Shown piece after piece: positions 42,176 through 51,974 of a stretch of DNA of 64,000 nucleotides. The position numbers were made by a program, and so were the translations under genes. This stretch comes from an uncultured cyanobacterium (lineage in GTDB: Bacteria; Cyanobacteriota; Cyanobacteriia; Cyanobacteriales; Geitlerinemataceae), in contig CALCCD010000013.1 of NCBI GenBank assembly GCA_937899645.1, forward strand, positions 1 to 64,000, in the 5' to 3' direction. The notes beneath the pieces were generated by a model. The model saw nothing but the letters and a program-made list of their open reading frames with translations, searched no databases and was not told where the DNA came from. Each line of letters starts with the position of its first letter. Position 1 is the stretch's first letter.

Positions 42176-44479
42176 ATGGCAACTCCGACCCTAGCGACGA
42201 TCGACAACACCCAAGTCGATCTCATCGTTCGCAACCACCACGACAACCCCCACTACGCTCTCGGTTGCCACAAGCTCGACGGTCAGGATGCCTGGGCGGT
42301 TCGGGTCTACCTGCCCGATACGGATGCCGTGACGGTGGTGATGCCGGACGGGCGCGAAGTGCTGATGAAAACGCCGCAAAACGTCGATTTCTACGAGTGC
42401 GAAGTCAGCCACGCGGGCGAGACCTTCCCGAAGAACTACAAGCTGCGAATTAAGCAAGACGACAGCGAGCGCCTCGAATACGACCCCTACGCCTTCAGCG
42501 AACCAAAGCTCAGCGAGCTGGACACGCACCTGTTCGCCGAAGGCAACCACCAGCGCCTCTACGACAAGCTGGGCGCGCACCTGACCGAGTTCGACGGCAT
42601 CAAGGGCGTCTTCTTTGCCGTTTGGGCTCCGAATGCCCGCAACGTCTCGATTATCGGCAACTTCAACAACTGGGACGGACGCCGCTACCAGATGTCGCGG
42701 CGCGGCAACGGCGTTTGGGAGCTGTTCGTGCCGGAGCTCGGTGTCGGCGAAGTCTATAAGTACGAAGTTAAAAATCAGGGCGGCGACATTTACAAAAAGG
42801 CCGATCCCTACGGCTATCAGCAGGAAGTGCGCCCCGATACGGCCTCGATCGTCGCCAATATCGACAACTACACCTGGGATGATGCCGCCTGGCTGGAACA
42901 GCGCGCCAAAAGCGACCCGATGCGATCGCCCGTTTCGGTCTACGAAGTCCACCTCGGCTCCTGGATGCACGCCAACTTCGACGAGCCGGGAACGGACTAT
43001 CTGGGCAACCCGATTCCGTCCGTAGAAGTGGCCGACCTCAAACCCGGCGCGCGCTTCTTGACCTACAAAGAGCTGGCCGATCGCCTGATTCCCTACGTCA
43101 AAGATCTCGGCTTCACGCATATCGAAGTCATGCCGATCGCCGAGCACCCGTTCGACGGTTCCTGGGGCTATCAGGTCGCGGGCTACTATGCCGGAACCTC
43201 GCGCTACGGCACGCCGCAGGATCTGATGTACTTCATCGATAAGTGCCACCAAGCGGGCATCGGCATCTTGGTGGACTGGGTTCCCGGCCACTTCCCGAAA
43301 GACGCCCACGGTCTGGCCTACTTCGACGGTACGCACCTCTACGAACACGCCGACCCGCGCCGGGGAGAGCACACCGAATGGGGCACGTTGATCTTCAACT
43401 ACGGGCGCAATGAAGTCCGTAACTTCCTGGTCTCGAACGCGCTGTTTTGGTTCGACAAATACCATATCGACGGTATTCGCGTAGACGCCGTCGCCTCGAT
43501 GCTCTATCTCGACTACGCGCGCGAACCGGGCGAGTGGCTGCCCAACGAGTACGGCGGACGCGAAAACCTGGAGGCCGCCGATTTCCTGCGCCAAACCAAC
43601 CACGTGATTTTCGAGAATTTCCCCGGCATCCTGTCGATCGCCGAGGAATCGACGGCCTGGCCGATGGTCTCCTGGCCGACCTACGTGGGCGGTCTCGGCT
43701 TCAACCAGAAATGGAACATGGGCTGGATGCACGACATGCTCGACTACTTCAGCATGGATCCCTGGTTCCGCCAGTTCCACCAAAACAACGTCACGTTCAG
43801 CATGTGGTATCACCACAGCGAGAACTACATGCTGGCGCTCTCCCACGACGAAATCGTCCACGGCAAGAGCAACATCATCGGCAAGATTCCCGGCGACGAA
43901 TGGCAAAAATTCGCCACGGCGCGGACGCTGTTCGGCTACATGTTCTGCCACCCCGGCAAGAAAACCATGTTTATGAGCATGGAGTTCGGGCAGTGGAGCG
44001 AGTGGAACGTCTGGGATGACCTGGACTGGGATCTGCTGCAGTACGCGCCGCACCAGGGTCTGAAGAAGTGCATCGCCCAGCTCAACCAGCTCTACCGCAG
44101 CGAACCGGCACTCTACAGCCAGGACTACGAAGAACCCGGATTCGAGTGGGTTGACTGTAACGACAACCAAAACAGCGTCGTCTCGTTCGTTCGCCGCGCG
44201 AAGGACTCGGATGAGTTCGTGGTGGTGGTCTGCAACTTCACGCCACAGCCCCACGGCAACTACCGCATCGGCGTTCCGGAAGCGGGCTTCTACACGGAGC
44301 TATTCAACAGCGACGCCAGCGATTTTGGCGGCAGCAATATGGGCAATATGGGCGGCAAGTGGACTGACGAGTGGGGCTACCACAACCGTTCGCATTCGCT
44401 CGATCTCTGCCTGCCGCCCCTGGCCGTGTCAGTGTTCAAGCTCGATCGCGCCAAAACCGCCGCCGCGCTCGAAGCCTAG
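42176..44479 (+). CDS. glgB: 1,4-alpha-glucan branching enzyme
   Basis: A 767-residue GH13 enzyme that adds alpha-1,6 branches to glycogen. Order: N-terminal region with the CBM48-like block (FFAVWAPNARNVSIIGNFNN, residues about 145-165), then the catalytic barrel with EVMPIAEHPFDGSWGYQ, VDWVPGHFPKD, GIRVDAVASM (nucleophile Asp about 436), LSIAEESTAWP (acid/base Glu about 490) and LSHDEIVHGK, then the C-terminal beta domain. Start ATG 42176 and the length fit the family. It is a single gene with a hairpin terminator at 44504-44545. A TAATC-rich leader precedes it. Confidence 0.95.
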   Translation: MATPTLATIDNTQVDLIVRNHHDNPHYALGCHKLDGQDAWAVRVYLPDTDAVTVVMPDGREVLMKTPQNVDFYECEVSHAGETFPKNYKLRIKQDDSERLEYDPYAFSEPKLSELDTHLFAEGNHQRLYDKLGAHLTEFDGIKGVFFAVWAPNARNVSIIGNFNNWDGRRYQMSRRGNGVWELFVPELGVGEVYKYEVKNQGGDIYKKADPYGYQQEVRPDTASIVANIDNYTWDDAAWLEQRAKSDPMRSPVSVYEVHLGSWMHANFDEPGTDYLGNPIPSVEVADLKPGARFLTYKELADRLIPYVKDLGFTHIEVMPIAEHPFDGSWGYQVAGYYAGTSRYGTPQDLMYFIDKCHQAGIGILVDWVPGHFPKDAHGLAYFDGTHLYEHADPRRGEHTEWGTLIFNYGRNEVRNFLVSNALFWFDKYHIDGIRVDAVASMLYLDYAREPGEWLPNEYGGRENLEAADFLRQTNHVIFENFPGILSIAEESTAWPMVSWPTYVGGLGFNQKWNMGWMHDMLDYFSMDPWFRQFHQNNVTFSMWYHHSENYMLALSHDEIVHGKSNIIGKIPGDEWQKFATARTLFGYMFCHPGKKTMFMSMEFGQWSEWNVWDDLDWDLLQYAPHQGLKKCIAQLNQLYRSEPALYSQDYEEPGFEWVDCNDNQNSVVSFVRRAKDSDEFVVVVCNFTPQPHGNYRIGVPEAGFYTELFNSDASDFGGSNMGNMGGKWTDEWGYHNRSHSLDLCLPPLAVSVFKLDRAKTAAALEA

Positions 44480-44503
44480 GCGAGATCCGATCGACGAGAT
44501 TCG

Positions 44504-44545
44504 GCAGCAGGCGCGCCCGTCTTTTACTCGGCGCTCGCCTGCTGC
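44504..44545 (+). terminator. Inverted repeat after glgB
   Basis: GCAGCAGGCG (44504-44513) pairs with CGCCTGCTGC (44536-44545), ten perfect base pairs, loop with TTTT. It lies 25 bp after the stop. No T-run follows, so it is a stable 3' hairpin rather than a classic intrinsic terminator. Confidence 0.5.
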
Positions 44546-44757
44546 AAACATCCTCCAAACCCACGAAATCTTCAGCGGGAAGTAGAATCCGCGCCCTCAT
44601 TATCTACGGCAAAAAATGGGGAACGAAACGGAAGCGCATCCCACCGTGACGGCAAGCACAGGCGCGCGAACGGGCCGCGATCGCAGCGGAACCGATCGCC
44701 GTTGACTACGATAGAGCAGGGCGTCCGCCCCGCTTCCGTCACTCTCCAACCGTAGCC

Positions 44758-45918
44758 GTGCGCCGTAACTTCCGTTTTGCCATCGTCAGCGATCCCCACG
44801 TGGCCTTGCCCCACACGATCTGGGATCACCCGAAGCGCTTCCACCTGGTAGAGGTCTCGATCCCCGCCCTCGATCGCATCTTCGCGCACCTGGCAACTCT
44901 CGAGCTGGACTTTCTGCTGGTTCCCGGCGACTTGGTTCAGCACGGCGAGCGCGACAACCACACCTGGCTCGGCCAGCGGCTCGCGCAGTTGCCGTATCCC
45001 AGCTTCGTAATTCCCGGCAATCACGATGTGCCTTACCCCGAGGCGACCGACACGGCGATCGGCTTCGATGAATTTCCCCGCTTCTATCGCGCCAGCGGCT
45101 ATCGCGACACCGATCGGCACTACTACACCGCCGAGCCCGTCCCCGGCCTGCACCTGATCGCGCTGAACTCGAATATTTTCGACGCGGAGGGCGTACAGCA
45201 AGGCGCGCTCGACGACGACCAACTGGCCTGGCTCGAGGCCGAGCTGGCCGCTCGCCGAGGCGATCGCGTGTTCGTAACAATTCACCACAACGTTATCGAG
45301 CACGTGCCGCAGCAGTCCCGTACCAAGATGGGGCGGCGCTATATGCTCGACAACGCGCCGGTTTTGCGGAAACTCCTGGAGGATTCCGGCGTACCCGTGG
45401 TGTTTACCGGCCACCTCCACGTACAAGATATCGCCGCCACCGATCGCCTCTACGACATCACCACCGGCTCGCTCGTCAGCTACCCGCACCCCTACCGCAT
45501 TCTGGAGTACGACACCGACTGCCACGGCGGCGCGTGGCTGAAAATCGAGTCGTACCGCATCGACAGCGCCCATATTTGGGACGACCTCGGGCACTTTTCC
45601 CGCGAGTGGATGGGCGATCGCAGTCGCCCGTTTATGCTGCGGCTACTGACCGAAGCGCCGCTGAATATGTCTCTAGAGCAGGCCGAGCCGCTGTTGCCCG
45701 ACCTGCGCTACTTCTGGGCAGACATTGCCGACGGCGACTCGCAGTTCGACTTCGGGCACTTTCCGCCGAAGGCGCGGCGCTTTTTCGAGGCGTTTAGCGC
45801 CCGGACGTTCGATCGCGCCCCGAGCTTTATCGACAACTTCGCGACGCTGCGGCTGTGTGAGCCGACGAGTTTGCCGCCCGCCCGCAGGCCGCGCCGCATC
45901 GAAGTGAGTCAGAGCTGA
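44758..45918 (+). CDS. Calcineurin-like metallophosphoesterase
   Basis: A 386-residue phosphoesterase. Five metal-site blocks occur in order: SDPHVA (residues about 11-16), PGDLVQHGE (about 60), PGNHDVPY (about 90), THHN in the IHHNVIEH stretch (about 178) and GHLHVQD (about 220). Such enzymes hydrolyse phosphomono- or diesters; the substrate is unknown. The start is GTG 44758. The C-terminal 130 residues are specific to cyanobacterial relatives. It ends convergently with queE, with the two coding regions overlapping by ten bases. Confidence 0.88.
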   Translation: MRRNFRFAIVSDPHVALPHTIWDHPKRFHLVEVSIPALDRIFAHLATLELDFLLVPGDLVQHGERDNHTWLGQRLAQLPYPSFVIPGNHDVPYPEATDTAIGFDEFPRFYRASGYRDTDRHYYTAEPVPGLHLIALNSNIFDAEGVQQGALDDDQLAWLEAELAARRGDRVFVTIHHNVIEHVPQQSRTKMGRRYMLDNAPVLRKLLEDSGVPVVFTGHLHVQDIAATDRLYDITTGSLVSYPHPYRILEYDTDCHGGAWLKIESYRIDSAHIWDDLGHFSREWMGDRSRPFMLRLLTEAPLNMSLEQAEPLLPDLRYFWADIADGDSQFDFGHFPPKARRFFEAFSARTFDRAPSFIDNFATLRLCEPTSLPPARRPRRIEVSQS

Positions 45919-46709
45919 CCCAGCATCTTGTGAGTTTGGGGAATCACGCGCACGTCGTCGAGGCTCCGCTTGAGCGAGTACTGCCAATCGAGAACCTGCT
46001 GCGGGCTCGGCGCTAGCTGCTCGGTATAGGCGTCGCTGCGTAGGGACTGGTTGCGATCGTGCAGTTCTGCATCGAGGGGCGTCACCGGCTGAAGGAACAG
46101 CGCCAGACGCGGATCGACTTCACAGACGAGCTGCCGCAGACAATCGAGGTCTTCCTGGGTGGTGTTCGCCGACACGATCGCTTTGAGAAATAGCGGCACG
46201 CCAGCTTCGACGCAGCGCTGCAAAAATTCTCCGTGAGCCGACCAGCGCTCCTCGCCGCTGACGCTAGGCAGTTTGATATCCATGCCGATCTCATCGCAGT
46301 ATTCGAGGACGCCATCGAGGCGATCGGGGCGATGTCCAGCAGTTTCGAGGTAGACGGGCAGGCCCGTGCGCCGCTTGACGCGCGGCAGAAATTCTCGCAA
46401 AAAGTGAGCGTGCAGAAGCGGCTCGCCGCCGGTGATGCTCACGCTGTCGTGAAGGCGCGGAACGTTCTGGCGATCGACCCAGTCCAGCATCAAATCGAGC
46501 GGAATCGGATTGGGGTAGGTTTCAAAATTGCGCCGACCGGGCGTCGCTTCGACAGCGCAGTTGTCCGAAGCCGTCCAGGTGTTGGCACTGTCGCAAAAGT
46601 AGCAGCGCAGATCGCAGAGGGCAAAGCGGACGAAAATCTGCCGCGTGCCGCAGTTCGCGCCCTCTCCCTGGATCGCAGAGAAGATCTCGACCGCACGCGC
46701 GGCGGGCAT
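45909..46709 (-). CDS. queE: 7-carboxy-7-deazaguanine synthase
   Basis: A 266-residue radical-SAM enzyme that makes 7-carboxy-7-deazaguanine, a step to queuosine and other 7-deazapurines. The cluster motif is CDLRCYFC (C-x3-C-x2-C, residues about 31-38), preceded by EIFSAIQGEGANCGTRQIF. Later come TGGEPLLHAHF and the C-terminal DVRVIPQTHKMLGQL, all family-typical. I chose ATG 46709 (MPAARAVEIF) on family fit; an in-frame GTG at 46784 and TTG at 46832 would lengthen it. There is no clear RBS for any of these. It lies 240 bp downstream of DAHP synthase across a nested palindrome. Confidence 0.9.
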   Translation of the reverse strand: MPAARAVEIFSAIQGEGANCGTRQIFVRFALCDLRCYFCDSANTWTASDNCAVEATPGRRNFETYPNPIPLDLMLDWVDRQNVPRLHDSVSITGGEPLLHAHFLREFLPRVKRRTGLPVYLETAGHRPDRLDGVLEYCDEIGMDIKLPSVSGEERWSAHGEFLQRCVEAGVPLFLKAIVSANTTQEDLDCLRQLVCEVDPRLALFLQPVTPLDAELHDRNQSLRSDAYTEQLAPSPQQVLDWQYSLKRSLDDVRVIPQTHKMLGQL

Positions 46710-46942
46710 TGCATCGGGGAGCGGATTTTCGGGATCGTGGCCCCCTTCGATCGCGTTCGGATCGGATATTTCAGTGGTTAGCACGTTTGAAGATAGCGAA
46801 ATTAGATCTGAAGCCAGAGTTATAGACGGCAAACGGCGATCGCATTTGGCCCAAAAATTGGCCAGCGGCGATCGCCGCGCGAAGCGTTGGCATCTCGACA
46901 GCTAACGTAGCACCGCGCTCCCCGGCCTGGGAGAGAGTGCTT

Positions 46943-47076
46943 AGAGTACTCCACGGAAATAAACACCCAACGGCCAGGATTCGAGCACTGAGCTTGTCGA
47001 AGTGCGTCACACCCAGGCTTCGACAAGCTCAGCCTTCATTGGTGACTTCTGGACAAATATATTTGTGGAGTACTCT
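46943..47076. repeat. Nested inverted-repeat element between aroF and queE
   Basis: An outer 12-bp perfect inverted repeat, AGAGTACTCCAC (46943-46954) and GTGGAGTACTCT (47065-47076), encloses a 15-bp perfect one, CTGAGCTTGTCGAAG (46988-47002) and CTTCGACAAGCTCAG (47018-47032). The inner word resembles a short palindromic repeat found in many bacterial genomes. It resembles a small mobile or REP-like element and could also end the DAHP synthase transcript. Confidence 0.7.
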
Positions 47077-47084
47077 TAACGAAG

Positions 47085-48143
47085 CTACAGCTTCGCGTGG
47101 GCGTCGATCAGTAGCGCTTCAGTTTCTGCCCAGTCGATACATTTATCCGTGACCGAAACGCCATACTCGAGCTTATCTAGATCGGCGGTCAGGCTCTGGT
47201 TGCCCTCGAACAGGTTCGACTCGAGCATCAGGCCGACGATCGAGGTGTTGCCCGCGCGGATCTGGTCGATCGCATCGCACATCACCGCACCCTGGCGAGT
47301 GTGATCTTTGTTGGAGTTGCCGTGGCTACAGTCGATCGCCAGACGCGGCGTCAGACCGGCTTCGGCAATCTTGCCTTCAACTTCGCGGATCGTTTCGGCC
47401 TCGTAGTTGGGCTTGCCGCCGCCACCGCGCAGAATGATGTGGCCGTAGTGGTTGCCGCGCGTGTTGAAGACGCTAACCTGACCGTCGGCGTTGATGCCCA
47501 GAAAGCTGTGGCTGCCGCGCGCGGCCTTCAGGGCGTTGAGCGCCACGCCGATGCTGCCGTTCGTGCCGTTTTTGAGACCGACGGGCATTGACAGGCCGCT
47601 GGCCATTTCGCGGTGGGTTTGGGACTCGATCGTCCGCGCGCCGATCGCCGACCAGGCAATCAGGTCGCTGATGTACTGAGGCACGATTGGATCGAGGGCT
47701 TCGGTTGCGGCGGGCAGGCCGATAGCAGCGATATCGAGGAGCAGCTTGCGCGCCAGACGGATGCCTTTTTCGACGTTGAACGAATCGTCCATATCCGGAT
47801 CGTTGATCAATCCCTTCCAGCCGACGGTGGTGCGGGGCTTCTCGAAATAGACGCGCATGACGATCGCCAGCTTGTCGCCGACGCGATCGGCCAGGGGCTT
47901 GAGGCGGCGAGCGTAGTCGAGGGCGGCTTCGGGGTCGTGGATCGAGCAGGGGCCGACGACGACGAACTTGCGATCGTCTTCACCGTCGAGGATGCGCTCG
48001 AGCTGGCGGCGCGCGCCGAGGACAGTGGCCTCGGCAGCGCCGGTCAGCGGCAGTTCTTCCTTAATCTCATTCGGCGTCGGGAGGACGGTGTGAGCGGCGA
48101 TATGCGTGTTGTTGACGATGCCGTGCTGCTGCGCCAGAACCAT
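47085..48143 (-). CDS. aroF: 3-deoxy-7-phosphoheptulonate (DAHP) synthase, class I
   Basis: A 352-residue class I DAHP synthase, first enzyme of the shikimate pathway, joining phosphoenolpyruvate and erythrose 4-phosphate. Family blocks: VVGPCSIHDPEAAL (residues about 50-63), VYFEKPRTTVGWKGLINDP (about 89-107), the metal and substrate Lys/Arg region GARTIESQTHREMASGLSMP, and IDCSHGNSNKDH (about 260). ATG 48143 gives MVLAQQHGIV; the longer start at 48167 is less likely. The symbol is generic: which of the AroF/G/H regulatory classes it belongs to cannot be told. Confidence 0.93.
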   Translation of the reverse strand: MVLAQQHGIVNNTHIAAHTVLPTPNEIKEELPLTGAAEATVLGARRQLERILDGEDDRKFVVVGPCSIHDPEAALDYARRLKPLADRVGDKLAIVMRVYFEKPRTTVGWKGLINDPDMDDSFNVEKGIRLARKLLLDIAAIGLPAATEALDPIVPQYISDLIAWSAIGARTIESQTHREMASGLSMPVGLKNGTNGSIGVALNALKAARGSHSFLGINADGQVSVFNTRGNHYGHIILRGGGGKPNYEAETIREVEGKIAEAGLTPRLAIDCSHGNSNKDHTRQGAVMCDAIDQIRAGNTSIVGLMLESNLFEGNQSLTADLDKLEYGVSVTDKCIDWAETEALLIDAHAKL

Positions 48144-48482
48144 AGTGTTACGAAGCTTTGGAAGCAAAGAATGTAAAAACTAGCGTACTCCAGCCTTGGA
48201 AAAGGTCAGAAGCACAAGTAGACGAGAAGCGATCGCTTGCTTCAAAGTCGGCCCGATGCCTCGAGTCGCGATCGCGCTGGAGTTGCACTATTTTAAACGC
48301 TTTGTCCGATCGCTTCCGTCGCTCGCTTATTGGCAATCACAGCGCGGGTGGCGATTGCGATCGATTGCGGTTCGATCGCACCCAATCGGTTCGCACGGAA
48401 ACCGTTCCGCGCCGCTCAATACTAGATAGTGGTATCATCCGCCCGCACTCACGATTCGCTCCCTTTCCCCGCCCGCCGCGCC
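48144..48482. other. Divergent intergenic region, DAHP synthase/rlmN
   Basis: 339 bp with no gene supported. It is rich in GATCGC/HIP1-like words. TAGATAGTGGTATCAT near 48424-48439 could be a -10 region for rlmN; the same place has an in-frame GTG at 48429 that would extend RlmN by 18 residues. Confidence 0.4.
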
Positions 48483-49544
48483 ATGCCGAACTCCACCGCC
48501 GCGCCCCTCCTCGGTCAGTCCCTCTCCGAACTCTCGGACTGGGTCGAGGCGCAGGGGCAACCCGCCTATCGCGGCAAGCAGCTCCACAACTGGATCTACG
48601 ACAAAGGCGCGCGATCGCTCGGCGATATTACGGTCTTTCCGAAGAAGTGGCGCGAACAGGTGTGCGAGGCCGCGGCGGGCGGAGTGGGTTTCATTGGGCG
48701 ATCGCAAATTGCCAAGCGCGCCGTCGCCAACGACGACACCGTCAAGTACCTGCTAAAAATGGCCGACGGGCAGATCGTCGAGACCGTCGGCATTCCCACC
48801 GAAAAGCGCCTGACCGTTTGCGTTTCGTCTCAAGTGGGCTGCCCGATGGCCTGCGACTTTTGCGCCACCGGCAAGGGCGGCTTTACGCGCAACCTGGCGA
48901 CCCATGAAATTATCGATCAGGTGCTGACGGTACAAGAAGACTTCGATCGGCGCGTGTCCCATATCGTCTTTATGGGCATGGGCGAGCCGCTGCTGAATTC
49001 AAAAAACGTCGTTGCGGCGGTGCGATCGCTCAACGAAGACGTGGGCATCGGCCAGCGCAACATCACCATCTCCACCGTCGGTCTTCCGGGATATATTCGC
49101 CGCCTGGGCGAGCTGAAGCTGCAAGCCACCCTTGCCGTCAGCCTCCACGCCTCCAACCAGCCCCTGCGCGAGCGCCTGATTCCCAGCGCCGCCCAGTACC
49201 CGATCGCCGAGCTATTCGACGAGTGCCGCAACTACGTCAAGCAAACCGGGCGGCGCATTAGCTTCGAGTACCTGCTGCTGGCCGAACTCAACGACTGGCC
49301 CGAACATGCCGACGAACTGGCCGAACACTTACGTGGATTCCAAAGTCACGTCAATCTCATTCCGTATAACCCGATCGTCGAGGTGGACTACAAACGTCCC
49401 GACAGCAGCCGCGTCAGCGGCTTTAAGCGCGCCCTGGAAGACCGCCATATCGCCGTCAGCGTCCGCTATTCGCGCGGCCTGGACGTGGACGCCGCCTGCG
49501 GGCAGTTGCGCGCCTCGGAGCTGCAAAAGCTGGCGGAGGCATGA
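48483..49544 (+). CDS. rlmN: Dual-specificity RNA methyltransferase RlmN
   Basis: A 353-residue radical-SAM enzyme that methylates C2 of A2503 in 23S rRNA and A37 in some tRNAs. The N-terminal helical domain contains [14 protein letters not shown]. The cluster motif is CPMACDFC (C-x3-C-x2-C) at residues about 115-122. The catalytic Cys lies late, in the [10 protein letters not shown] stretch near residue 340, as expected for RlmN. ATG 48483 ([10 protein letters not shown]) is chosen; GTG 48429 is in frame. It is a single gene followed by a strong hairpin at 49716-49749. Confidence 0.93.
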   Translation: MPNSTAAPLLGQSLSELSDWVEAQGQPAYRGKQLHNWIYDKGARSLGDITVFPKKWREQVCEAAAGGVGFIGRSQIAKRAVANDDTVKYLLKMADGQIVETVGIPTEKRLTVCVSSQVGCPMACDFCATGKGGFTRNLATHEIIDQVLTVQEDFDRRVSHIVFMGMGEPLLNSKNVVAAVRSLNEDVGIGQRNITISTVGLPGYIRRLGELKLQATLAVSLHASNQPLRERLIPSAAQYPIAELFDECRNYVKQTGRRISFEYLLLAELNDWPEHADELAEHLRGFQSHVNLIPYNPIVEVDYKRPDSSRVSGFKRALEDRHIAVSVRYSRGLDVDAACGQLRASELQKLAEA

Positions 49545-49715
49545 GGGCCGCACCGATCGAGAATTGACCCTAAAATGAAAACTGAACAATAGTTAGAAAT
49601 TGTCAGTAACTTTACGGAAACTTCAATTTCCAGACTGAAACATGAGGACTCATTAAAGAATCGCAACCTCGGCCACGCTTTTGGCGTCTATTTCGTTAAT
49701 TTATCTCCATCGGAT

Positions 49716-49749
49716 AAACCCAACCGCAAGGGCCTTTGCGGCTGGGTTT
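49716..49749 (+). terminator. Strong hairpin after rlmN
   Basis: AAACCCA-A-CCGCAA pairs with TTGCGG-C-TGGGTTT. It lies about 170 bp after the rlmN stop; there is no T-run after it beyond TTTC. Confidence 0.5.
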
Positions 49750-49837
49750 CGGCGGAATTGGAGTTCGTGCGTCGCCGCGTTGTTCGATCGTTACCTTGCA
49801 CGTCTCGCGAACGACCTGCTGATTCGCGTGTTCTCAT

Positions 49838-49853
49838 CCCGGTCTCGACCGGG
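49838..49853 (+). repeat. Small hairpin CCCGGT-CTCG-ACCGGG
   Basis: A six-pair GC stem with a CTCG tetraloop between the rlmN hairpin and the terminator-like one before bioF. Confidence 0.5.
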
Positions 49854-49872
49854 AAAACTTGGATAGTCACCG

Positions 49873-49903
49873 AGCGCCGTCTTACACTGATGGCGCTTTT
49901 TTT
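49873..49903 (+). terminator. Intrinsic terminator just upstream of bioF
   Basis: AGCGCC (49873-49878) pairs with GGCGCT (49892-49897) and a seven-T tract follows (49897-49903). It precedes the bioF ATG by about 30 bp, so it either ends an upstream transcript or attenuates bioF. Confidence 0.6.
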
Positions 49904-49932
49904 GGCTTCGCGGCGCACGCCGCTGACGCTCC

Positions 49933-51120
49933 ATGACCACAGCCAATGCCTACGACTGGCTCGATCGCGGCCTGTCTGCCATCCACAAAGCTCAATGGCA
50001 CCGCCAGGAGACCACCTTCGACGGCGCGCCCGGTGCGACGATCGCCCAGGACGGACGGCAGTTCCTCAACTTTGCCAGCAACGACTACCTGGGTTTGGCG
50101 GCAGACCCGCGCGTGCGACAAGCCGCGATCGAAGCGATCGATCGCTACGGTGCGGGCAGCACGGGCTCAAGGCTGCTGAGCGGCCACCGCCCGATCCACC
50201 GCCAGCTCGAAGAAGCCCTGGCCGGGCTGAAGCAAACCGAAGATGCGATCGTCTTTAGCTCCGGCTATCTGGCCAATATCGGCGTCCTCTCGGCGATCGT
50301 CGGTAGTCGCGACCTGGTGCTAGGCGATCGCGACAACCACTCCTGTTTGCGGCTCGGCGTTGCGGCGTCGGGCGCACATCTGATGAGCTACGACCGCAGC
50401 GATCCGATCGAGCTGGCCTGCCTGCTGGACGCGCACCGCAACTCCTATCGCCGCGTCACGATCGCCACTGACAGCGTCTTCAGCATGGACGGCGACTTGT
50501 GCCCGCTGCCGCAAATTCTCGATCTGGCCGATCGATACGGGTGCATGGTGTTGATCGATGAAGCTCACGCGACGGGCGTCCTGGGCGATCGCGGGGCGGG
50601 TTGCGTCGAGCACTTCGGCTGCGGCGATCGCGAGCTAATCCAGATGGGCACGCTCAGCAAGGCGCTAGGCAGCCTGGGCGGCTACGTAGCCGGGTCAGCG
50701 AAACTTGTCGACTTTCTGCGGAACCGCGCGCCGAGCTGGATTTACACCACGGCCCTCTCGCCTGCCGACGCGGGGGCGGCGCTGGCGGCGGTGGAAATCG
50801 TGAGATCGGAGCCCGAACGCCGCCAGCAGCTCCGCGACAACGTAACGTACCTCCAGGCGAGGCTAACCGAAATCGCCGACGACGCCCCCGACACCTTCAG
50901 CCTGCTGCCGTCGAACTCGCCAATCTTTTGTTTGGAAGTCAAGGATACGGCCACGGTACTGCGCTACGGCGAAGCGCTGTTCGATCGCGGCATTTTTGCC
51001 TCCGCCGTCCGTCCGCCCACCGTACCCACCAGTCGCCTGCGCCTGACCGTGATGGCGACCCACACGCGATCGCAGCTCGATCGGCTCGCAACGGCCTTAA
51101 CCGAGCGAGTCGCGTTGTAG
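49933..51120 (+). CDS. bioF: 8-amino-7-oxononanoate synthase
   Basis: A 395-residue PLP enzyme of biotin synthesis, condensing pimeloyl-thioester with alanine. Family blocks: FASNDYLGLAADPRV (residues about 48-62), GSTGSRLLSGHRPIHRQLEE, FSSGYLANIGVLS, TDSVFSMDGDLCPL, LIDEAHATGVLGDRG (about 203-217) and MGTLSKALGSLGGYVAG with the Schiff-base Lys at about 243. No other bio gene lies nearby. An intrinsic terminator-like hairpin sits in the leader 30 bp before the ATG. Length and start fit. Confidence 0.93.
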   Translation: MTTANAYDWLDRGLSAIHKAQWHRQETTFDGAPGATIAQDGRQFLNFASNDYLGLAADPRVRQAAIEAIDRYGAGSTGSRLLSGHRPIHRQLEEALAGLKQTEDAIVFSSGYLANIGVLSAIVGSRDLVLGDRDNHSCLRLGVAASGAHLMSYDRSDPIELACLLDAHRNSYRRVTIATDSVFSMDGDLCPLPQILDLADRYGCMVLIDEAHATGVLGDRGAGCVEHFGCGDRELIQMGTLSKALGSLGGYVAGSAKLVDFLRNRAPSWIYTTALSPADAGAALAAVEIVRSEPERRQQLRDNVTYLQARLTEIADDAPDTFSLLPSNSPIFCLEVKDTATVLRYGEALFDRGIFASAVRPPTVPTSRLRLTVMATHTRSQLDRLATALTERVAL

Positions 51121-51148
51121 CTATCAACAGTCGCCACCAGCACGCCAC

Positions 51149-51181
51149 AAAAAAATGCCCTCCGCAGCGGTGCGAAAGGGC
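51149..51181 (-). terminator. Terminator of the petF-type ferredoxin
   Basis: On the minus strand GCCCT (51181-51177) pairs with AGGGC (51161-51157), with additional CGCA/TGCG pairs inside, followed by ATTTTTTT. It lies about 90 bp beyond the ferredoxin stop. Confidence 0.75.
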
Positions 51182-51270
51182 GTCTAGATTAGCGCTGGGG
51201 CCACTCGGGTGAGCGACCGCAACGCGCTGAAACTCAAAGAGCTGTCTGGGCTCGCGCGAAATATCGCAGC

Positions 51271-51974
<704 letters not shown>

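Larger units (their letters stand above)
49545..49932. promoter_or_regulatory. 388-bp region before bioF with three hairpins
   Basis: No protein gene. In order it has an AT-rich stretch (about 49560-49710) that may hold a promoter, the hairpin at 49716-49749, a 6-bp hairpin at 49838-49853 and a terminator-like hairpin at 49873-49903, only 30 bp before the bioF ATG. The last one raises the chance of attenuation or of a separate short RNA ending there. Confidence 0.5.

Noticed and set aside
42191-44254. Long minus-strand open frame opposite glgB
   Set aside because: It is the GC-rich antisense shadow of a clear branching enzyme gene; no family matches.
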